A DNA stretch of 64,000 nucleotides, taken from NCBI RefSeq assembly GCF_051401765.1, contig NC_135066.1, forward strand, positions 20,191,001 through 20,255,000, read 5' to 3'. This DNA comes from Calliopsis andreniformis (Eukaryota; Arthropoda; Insecta; Hymenoptera; Andrenidae). The first letter of the stretch is position 1; each line of letters opens with the position of its first letter. The notes beneath the pieces are model-generated. The model had not been told where the DNA came from, searched no databases, and worked only from the letters and a program-made list of their open reading frames with translations. A program made the position numbers and the translations under genes. Below, piece by piece: positions 56,481 to 64,000 of this stretch.

Positions 56481-58360
56481 TTAGTAAGCCTCGTAACTTG
56501 TAAATCATTAATTGATTCAACTTGAGCGGCTAATCTGTATCGTAAGGGACTTGTCAACTTCGAATGGGATCGCTTATGGTAATTATAAGGTTGAAAGCAA
56601 TCTAGTCAAATTGCAATGAATACTTTGGTATATTCGAAAATCAGTCTTTACGTACAGATTTATAGTGTTGTGTTGTCGCGTAAAGTTTATGATTTTAAGG
56701 CTCGATGTTAACCAACTGACGATGGGAGGATTTACAGAGTGGTCGTAGAAATTGCTAGATAGAATTTATATCGACTCGCAGATTCCATAAGGTTAAACTG
56801 TAGACTCGAAAGGGAACTTTAGCCTAATCTAAGTGAATAGCAACCCACTCTGATGAACTTGACTGTTGACATGATGGTACTGTTCTGAACCCACTAGGAC
56901 TAAAATTTCGGGGTTTATATAGGTCGAAAAATGAGCGGGGATTCGTTAGAAATTTCCATATGAAGAAATTTTTCACGGTTGGTACAGCGTCGTGGTTACT
57001 ACGTACCTAGCTGTTCGGAGTCGTGCTCCCATTAAGATAAACGAAAAAACGGAAGCGCTAGGAATGTTTTCTTAACACGTAGAGACACGAATATTTGAAA
57101 GAGGAACAGAAAATATTCTCTGTACGTAACAAGGCAAATCCGTCCGGTTCTTCCCCATGGTACCAAGACGAAAAATTTTATTTTATAGTAATTCTTCTCC
57201 TAATCTTATATCCGAAAAAAATTTTCCTTTGTAACTGTACAACCTGATTGGTTCCAAAATTTTGTTAATTCCATCGCCACACAGTGACCTTGACCTTTTT
57301 TTATTTATTTTCGGTTTTGCCAAGAGACACTTCGAAATTGTATAAGGGCCTCAATTTTATACCATACTTGCCTGATTTTTATGGCACTTTGGATGAACAG
57401 CATCCATGGCATGTAACTAATTGTTCGTCGATAGTTTCACTAGTCAAAAATATCTGTCACTCCTCGCAATGTGCTAATTTATCATTGGCTTTGTTATCGT
57501 TCCTAGTGCAGTTATTATTAAATCGCAAAATATATTTGAATCTATCTCAGGACGTAGCAGCTGTATAAATTTATCTAGAATATGACACATTCTACCTCCA
57601 CAGATCGTATTTACTTTCTCAAAATTCTCAAAATCTTCCAATTAGTAACAGCAATCCAAAAAATGCATTTAGTTCCACACGATCTATAGGTCTCCATTTA
57701 CTTTTTACATTAGTACTATGAAATTCCTCTACATTTTTGTTAATACAACTAATAATTACGTGAATGATTTCGTCATTTGCATACAAGTGAAAGCTTTGTT
57801 TTATGTCTTCTATATTTGCACTACTTTTTATTAGTCTAGTTTCTGGAAAAATCTAATGTAATTTAGCTGTTGATGGTGCAATATATTTCCATATATAACC
57901 GATTTAATCTCTTTGAAGAACTGCTTGGTTTTTTGATACATTATCAAAGTATAAAATTACTCACTAGATGATTCACTATTACGTTATACTGTTGTATCCA
58001 CAATAATGACTGGTGTATTTTTACACGACGCAGGGCGACTGTTGTTTCATGAAATCTGGGCTAGAGTGGAGGTAACAGGTAAACCGCATTGCTAGCCGCG
58101 ACTAAGCTACGCTTCGCAACATAAACATAAGCATTGTATGGATCCAAGTGGACTAGGAATCCGTCGGGCGAGGGTTTACCAAAACTCACATAAGCCCAAA
58201 CCAAATGGTTTGGTTCAAAATTTGTATTAAGTTTCACATGTCTACTGTTTGTAGTTTGCACCACGTTCAATTCATACTCAATCTCTTACCATGTTCTGGT
58301 TAACACATCTTCAGTCATAGTTGTCACAAGTAGACCTTATTCATGTTTTCACATTGTCCG
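56481..58360. other. Non-coding stretch, no gene seen
   Basis: Mixed composition. Open frames at 57284-57568 (plus) and 58061-58270 (minus) are the longest. The latter has non-AT-biased residues (FEPNHLVWAYVSFGKPSPDG) but no family that I recognise. Confidence 0.4.
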
Positions 58361-58362
58361 AT

Positions 58363-58505
58363 TTTCACAGTCTGAATTTCGTCGTCCAGTTGAGAAATGA
58401 ATGCTGGCCAATTATCGGCTGGTATAAGTAAGAAAACAAGAACTATACCGGTCGGTAATCGGCCAGCATTCATTTTTCAATCAGACGACAAAAACTGGTC
58501 AATGT
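58363..58505. repeat. Long-stem hairpin
   Basis: Inner stem 58395-58426 pairs with 58444-58475: 28 of 32 positions are Watson-Crick, three of the other four would be G-U in RNA, and the loop is 17 nt. The outer stem continues with TTTTCACA and GTCGTC blocks pairing with TGTGAAAA and GACGAC. The total arm is about 60 bp. It could be a small MITE or a hairpin RNA precursor. No TA flank was fixed. Confidence 0.8.
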
Positions 58506-59900
58506 GAAAAGTCTCTGAGGATATTTCTGGAAAGTTCAACCCGGTTATTGTTATCAGAGAAAATCAGCCTGCCGTTGCTGTTGTCTATATAGGATGTCTG
58601 ATTGACAATTGTACCTCATAATTCAAATAACTCCTTTTAAATAGCAAAATATTAATTATTATACGAGCTCTCAATATTACGATTTCTATTTTGATATAGA
58701 TATGTTTACACTAATCCTTTGCACTCGGAGATTCTGATTTTCCATTCATTTTGTTCCTTCAGAGGGGATATCCGACTACAAAGAATCAATAATAAATTAC
58801 AATAACGACGTATAAATACGAATGTACTTGTAGAGTCGATGCAGTTCTTGGCCGAAACAAAGAACTAGTTTACTTTTTGCTACTGTGATTTATTCTTATT
58901 AAATTGTTGTACTTAGTTAAAAACGTTGTGCTCACTCTGTATTTTGCCCTGCCAAGTTACTAACTATTTTGGCTAGTCTTGGGAAAGAAGTAGCTCGTAC
59001 GAAGCACAGCTCACGTTCGAAGAGGCAGCTGCAGTTGTCGTACCTGATAACTTCACGTACTCCCCAACTGGTTCAGATTCCATCCACTTTTCTGGCATGG
59101 TTGCCCGGAAAACGGGAACAGAAGTTGTCTGTTCCTTTCGTAACTTCTCAAGCGATTGATTTCATTCTATACCTTTCTAGTGGCCGCCTTCGTTCCATGG
59201 TCCATCTGCAGCACGCTTCCATAGACACTCGGCTGTATAGAGGCTTTATGAATACCGGTTGTACCAGTTGAATTCGCCTGACATTTATGCGCTACATTCA
59301 GCAATCTCCACCCAGCCACATTTTCGGAACCTATTTAACAAAGTCACGATATGTTGTAATCCATCGTGTTGCAACCGTTTCACAACGACATCGATGTTAA
59401 TTTCAATGAACAATGAGCGCTAGTATTTTAGTGACATTTGAATACTTGAATTTAAATCGGTTGTTTCTGATGCACCGCCCGTGGTATAAGTGAAATTTGA
59501 TGCAGTCGTAGACTTCCCTGTGTGAATGGTAAATGCAACTGGTAGTAAAGAGTATAATTACAGTGCTGGCTTGATGCAAACTCGATAGTATAGTCACAGC
59601 TTCTTGGAACTACTTTTTCATTTCAAGTGATCCATGCCTTTGAAAGTAATAATACACTAATGTATTTTTATTAAAAAAGCCTACACAAGGGTGAAGTTGT
59701 TGATGAATCGTTCTGAATGAATGAATTTTAAAATATGTTCTTAAAGACGACATTTTGAGCAATATTTTCCTTTACAAACAAACGGCCTCCAGTCTTGGTA
59801 GTTTTCGATTTATAGGTCAAAGTATGTTTTGCTTTAGATCTAAAGACTTACATTGAGGAACTCGATAAATTGGATCGTCGCCAATTTTGATGATCTTATT
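58506..59900. other. Non-coding stretch, no gene seen
   Basis: A GC-balanced 100-codon plus-strand frame (58969-59271) lacks recognisable domains. The rest is AT-rich. Confidence 0.4.
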
Positions 59901-59904
59901 GAGC

Positions 59905-60035
59905 ACATAGTTACCACTGGGTGGTGTACAGGGGATGTGAAATTCGTAGAGCACCCAACATCCCAGATACATCACCCAATAGTAACTACACAACCAACAT
60001 CCCAGACAAAATATCCAGTGATAACCACGCATTTA
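59905..60035 (+). repeat. Short tandem/inverted repeat encoding PTSQ-like units
   Basis: CCAACATCCCAGA recurs at about 59956 and 59995, each followed by a CCArT.rTAACyAC block. The inverted counterpart TAGTTACCACTGGGTGGTGT lies just upstream near 59908. One frame across it (59853-60050) reads HPTSQIHHPIVTTQPTSQTK, a Thr/Pro-rich repeat. A coding exon cannot be excluded, but nothing else supports one. Confidence 0.4.
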
Positions 60036-60519
60036 ACAAAATGTCTTTGAAAATTATTGTGTTTGTTTAAAATTCGATTTTATTGTTTAAATTTTCAGCT
60101 TGTTTTCAAAGTCATTAAGATCTGAATCAAATACATAGTATTAAAAATATTTTTATGTATATCTAGAAAACTAAACTGTCCTCCTTATCAATATATTTCA
60201 AGTTTGTTTAAACTGATGAGAGAGAGCCATTCATCGACAGGTTCATCTATGATGGTAATAATACTTTTGCGCACATCTTAGAAACCAAGGCCTTTACATA
60301 TATATATGCCTATTACATTGAATAGAGGGAACGTTGCTCAAGGTAAATATCCTGACTGCGTAGTATACTATACGATGAGATTTCTAACTCATTTGACGTA
60401 GTGATATGAAAACTTATACTGAGACGGTAAGGCAGTTCCTAAGAAACGTTAATTTCTCTGGATTATTTATACAATATTTACTTGTAAAGACTTGTATAGT
60501 AAGATGGCTAGTTCAGAAT
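60036..60519. other. Non-coding stretch with one dispersed motif
   Basis: AT-rich, no gene seen. The dispersed motif TATTTCAAGTTTGTTTAAAC with TCCTTATCAAT upstream (60180-60225) matches the family at 18190 and 35551. Confidence 0.45.
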
Positions 60520-61753
60520 GTCTGGTTTACTGGAAAGGAATCATAACATTACTGGGGTTTGTAGATAACAAGGAAAAACTGTAGTACCACAAGGAAGAAA
60601 TGATAGCACACTTGTAAAGTAAGATATATTTAGCTTATCTTTAATCTATACATATCAAGTAATATGTTTAATAATGTGTACATCTTCCTTTATTTTCTAT
60701 TATTTCCAACATCCGGTTAGGCAAAGGCTTCTTTTCATTTTGAAACACTTTAATATTGTTTTCCATGTTTGTACACTGCTTGAAAAAGTAGATTCCAACA
60801 ATTCTCAACAATATTTATGTCAAGCGACCGTACTGACTGCGGTAAAATCGGAATATTTTGTGTGTTAAAATAGGTTTGCACAAGTTTCACAGTGTGAACT
60901 GCTGCATTACTTGGTTGGAAGATAAATCCTGTGCCAGATATACGTTCTGCGTACTTGATAATTTGCTGTTTTATTAAATCCACATAATTTTTACTATTCA
61001 TTGTACCGTGAATAAATTTTATTTCGATCTTGCCAAAGTAACTGATTGCGGCCCCCTTTCCCCTCCCATTACTCGTGGAATTTTTAATAATTTCTCTTTT
61101 CGTGTATCATGAAAATTATAGTTAAAATTGTCGAATCCATCAAAATTGAATTTCTTTTCATCAGAAAACATCATTCTTCGAGACTTTTTTCCAGTGAATT
61201 CGTTGATTGATAAATTGTAAGCGTTCCTCTTTATGGCGTGGTGTTAACGGAGGTTTCTTCTTTATTTTCAATCGTTTAATATTCTTACATGATTGTAGCA
61301 CACGTCGAATACTTGAAATACTTGCATCGATACCAATTTTTTGCATAGTTTGTTTCGTTGTAAAGAAAGAATTAGAAGCTGTGCCTAAAACAGCTAGTTT
61401 TGCTTTCCAGTGCTCTTTTTTTAATATACTTTTCTATGTCCTTTAGTAAATCCTGCACTACTTTCCAACTTTTGTTAATTATCTTCAAAATTTATGACAT
61501 AGATAAATTCTGTTGTTCTTATTCAAGAATAGTTCTATTTCAGATTTTATTCATTTCTTTCCACGTCCCATCTTGTAGATTATTATAACGCAATAAATTC
61601 ATGCCTCGATCGCTTGAAATTTCCAGAAATACTGAACAGTTTATAAACATATAGACAGAGTGTGCTATCATTTCGTCCCTTTGTTACAACAGTTTTTCCT
61701 TATTGTCTACAAAGCCCAGTGATATTATAATTCCTTTCCGGTAAATCGGATAT
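60520..61753 (-). mobile_element. Tc3-like element relic with 93 bp TIRs
   Basis: Arms 60520-60612 and 61659-61753 are about 80% complementary, sharing ACTGGAAAGGAAT or ACCGGAAAGGAAT, TTTGTAGA.AA.AAGGAAAAACTGT and GAAATGATAGCACACT. The outer limits are approximate because the extreme ends have decayed. The transposase relic lies between them on the minus strand. Confidence 0.75.
60670..61571 (-). pseudogene. Tc3-like transposase pseudogene
   Basis: The minus strand starts MGRGKEMNKI at 61571, a typical Tc3-like N terminus, then loses frame. Further parts are readable: INKSWKVVQDLLKDIEKYIK, TKQTMQKIGIDASISSIRRV, KIKKKPPLTPRHKEERLQFI, MMFSDEKKFNFDGFDNFNYN, GTGFIFQPSNAAVH, SLDINIVENCWN, QAVYKHGKQY and LPNRMLEIIENKG. 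The first catalytic Asp (FSDEKKF) survives. The second (normally QQDNA) reads PSNA, so the Asp is lost. The Glu of the ENLW box survives as VENCW. The middle of the catalytic domain is shortened and several stops and frameshifts occur. The gene is inactive. Confidence 0.85.
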
Positions 61754-61879
61754 TATAAAGAAATGAAGGATAACACATGTATGCTATCTTTATAGCTGGA
61801 AGTGCACACATCCGCTCCCAACGAACTTGTATGTAGAGAATTTTGTATAAACATTTTACAATGATTGCTTTGTCTTGCG

Positions 61880-63130
61880 ACTTGATCATTCGGTTGCACC
61901 GAGTTCAAGCTCGAACGGCCCTGTAAAATAGGCCTTTATGCTTCTCACGCTGTGAATTTGAAACGGGCGCCAGGTATCTTTCGATACCGGCGTGGAAGCG
62001 TGCCTTCCTATTTCTTACCGTGACCCAGGCTAGCTACTACCGCGGAGAGAGGCTAGGTTTTTCCAGGCGAAGAGTGAGGAACGGTTATAGGACTTCGGGT
62101 CCTTTATGGCAAGAACTCCAGTCAACACTCGGTATTTCTACTTTAAATAAAATGATATATTTGAGCGAGTAACGTACAGAGGCTGGTTTGGAATTTTACA
62201 CGCGGGTGGGCCTGCGATACGTGGTCGCGGACGAGGTACTCGTTACTCGCCACGTCGTGCGCGTTACACAGATGTTTCGAATCGCGACGAGGCTGAAACG
62301 CACGTTGTCGGCACGTTAGCTAACCGTTCGCGTGACCGCGAGTACGATTGCTCACAGCCCGCAGGCCGAACATATTCCCGTTCGCGAAAACTGTTCGTTA
62401 TTCTAACCGCTGACTCGACTTACGTCGCAGTTCGCAGGCCGAAAATAATCAGCACGCGATGGCCTTCCTCCTGCCACACAGCCTGTGGCGTCCGCCAGGA
62501 GTCGGCTTTTACGCAGTATCGCACACAAAATTTCGGTTTCCGAATACTGTGGCCTTTGTCAGCGTCCAGCACAAAAAGAAGGACGAGATTGTTGCTCGCT
62601 GCAGCATCTCACTATGCGGCATTTCCCTACCATGTTCCTGATTGGCTCACGCGTGTCAGGTGATCTCGCAGCCAATAAGTTACGACGACAGATCGATATC
62701 CCACGACGAGTAGCAGAAACTCAGCCGATGAGCCCCACGGGGCTCTTCTTACGGCAATGATCCCGAGATACAGAGCTCTCAAAGCCCGCGGGTTCCTTTC
62801 CCCGCTACTTGCCAACGATGTGGCGCTGGTAGCTTCCGCTGTTACGCCTCTCCGTTAGGGACTTCTCTCCCAGAACGCGGAGCGAAGTGGCCCTCCTCGC
62901 GGAACGTCGGCTGATTCCCATGACTCGGTGCATCCCCATGCAACCGTGGTGCAGCCCTTCCATCGAAGGCATCGCTTCACTCGCCGAGCGGAATGGTCCT
63001 GGAACGGCTAGCACTTGAGTTGCTCCTCAAAGTCAAAGATCCGCCGCAAAATAACCTCTGCTGGCTCCGATGCTGGGCAGCCAACTGTCCCTTGCCAATG
63101 TCGTCATCGTGGTCGCCGAGATATCCGTTG
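61880..63130. other. GC- and CpG-rich island, unidentified
   Basis: Sharply more GC- and CpG-rich than the rest of the window. It includes TGGTCGCGGACGAGG, CACGCGTG and two inverted CCAAT-box words (GATTGGCTC at about 62640 and AGCCAATAAG at about 62670). CGCAGGCCGAA recurs near 62360 and 62435, and AATAAA lies near 62146. Many overlapping frames exist on both strands (for example 62485-62760 plus and 62805-63014 minus), as expected from GC-rich sequence with few stops. None shows a domain. A host promoter or first exon, or an LTR-type element, are both possible. Confidence 0.4.
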
Positions 63131-64000
63131 TTGCTTGACGCGCGATTATACGCAAAAATAAGTCTTAGTATCGTATTAGACTCCTAATGATGTGCACTAA
63201 AGGCTTCTTCTGCCTGAGGAAAGTTGTGATATACATTGATGTCACGTCACAGTCTATACAAGGTGTAAAAAAATGAATGGTCGTGTCTTTCGGCGGTAAA
63301 TGTACATCTCTGAAGCAATGGACAGTCAGGAAAGTTTGTGAAAGATTTAGCATCGGTTTTACTCTTCAGAGTCATACATAGCCTACCACACATGGGCCTA
63401 CTACTACTCTGGTACGCGGTAACGTCAATCCTGAACATGCGGCTCAGCATAGCGCTGTGCGTACCCCAATACAAAAGTTCTAGCAAGGCGCATTGACTTA
63501 ATAGGTCCAATTCGAATAACTTTTCTTTCTTTTTAATACTTTCAATATCATATGATAGAATTAACAATCGTGAACTATAGGATTATATGTAATGATAATA
63601 TATTTACTTACCAATTTGATGATTAAACCTTCTGTCTCCTTGTTGTTTCATTTTATTTTTCGTAACGCGTTCCATTCAACACAAATTTAGTCTTAATTGT
63701 TATAAATTCACTTATAATGAAAATACTTGTAATAACGCTGATAGTCAAACACTAGCGATCAAACACTGAAATGCTAATAATAAATACCACTGCTCCATAG
63801 TAGTAGACTACATAATAAAAACTTCAAATAGGGCATGAAGGAAATCGTCGGTCGCTTGGGCATGCTTTCGACGTCAGTGTTAAAACGATTCTGACCTGAC
63901 CTGGTTTCTATACCTGTCATTCTACTGCTGCTACTGCGGTGCCAATGCTTCATTTGATAAAGTAATTAAGAAGATTACACTTTTTCTAAAGTTTTCTTAA
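63131..64000. other. Non-coding right end, no gene recognised
   Basis: GC drops again. A 106-codon minus-strand frame (63247-63567) includes a Leu-rich stretch, but I see no transmembrane pattern or domain that I would trust. Confidence 0.4.

Noticed and set aside
62459..63187. Several overlapping frames in the GC-rich island as proteins
   Set aside because: GC-rich sequence gives few stops on all frames. The frames overlap on both strands and none shows a motif.

Overview
This 64 kb window looks like gene-poor nuclear DNA from an insect, probably a hymenopteran such as a bee or ant. The basis is indirect. The sequence is AT-rich, has no bacterial-style operons and no long host reading frame. 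It is dominated by Tc1/mariner-superfamily remnants with 'TACAGGGTG' ends of the kind common in Hymenoptera, a copia relic, miniature inverted-repeat elements (MITEs) and many simple repeats. I could not identify any host protein-coding exon, tRNA, rRNA or snRNA gene with confidence. The window may be intergenic or lie inside a large intron.

The one convincing intact gene is a 342-residue Tc1-like transposase (DD34E triad D155, D246, E281) on the minus strand at 54928-55956. It sits inside a complete 1,655 bp element (54656-56310) with 225 bp terminal inverted repeats about 97% identical, two internal transposase-site-like direct repeats per end (IR/DR layout) and TA target duplications. It looks recently inserted and possibly still functional.

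All other mobile-element genes are broken. There is a Ty1/copia integrase fragment (13500-14222), two related DD41D-like Tc1/mariner copies with long TIRs (27343-28454 and 51623-52947), a C-terminal fragment of a similar transposase inside a nested palindrome (28981-30287), and a Tc3-like element with 93 bp TIRs and a decayed transposase (60520-61753).

Region by region: 1-13 kb is AT-rich non-coding DNA with dispersed repeats, a tRNA-like SINE pair in inverted orientation, a 388 bp element packed with GACGT motifs, and a 94 nt hairpin. 13-20 kb holds the copia relic, a 167 bp MITE, a 34-nt poly-C run and a 101 bp tandem duplication. 21-31 kb has an AAATTTGAA-type tract, a dispersed repeat block, the first DD41D copy and the nested palindrome followed by a stretch of degenerate motifs. 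32-48 kb has a homologous GC-richer repeat pair (31990/47228), a pogo-type MITE, a 1.4 kb foldback element and further dispersed blocks. 48-64 kb has a MITE inserted in a degenerate ~42 bp array, the second DD41D copy, the intact Tc1-like element, a long-stem hairpin at 58.4 kb, the Tc3-like relic and a GC- and CpG-rich island (61880-63130) that is the best place to look for a host promoter or exon.

No group of genes here forms a pathway or defence system. The interest lies in repeat architecture.
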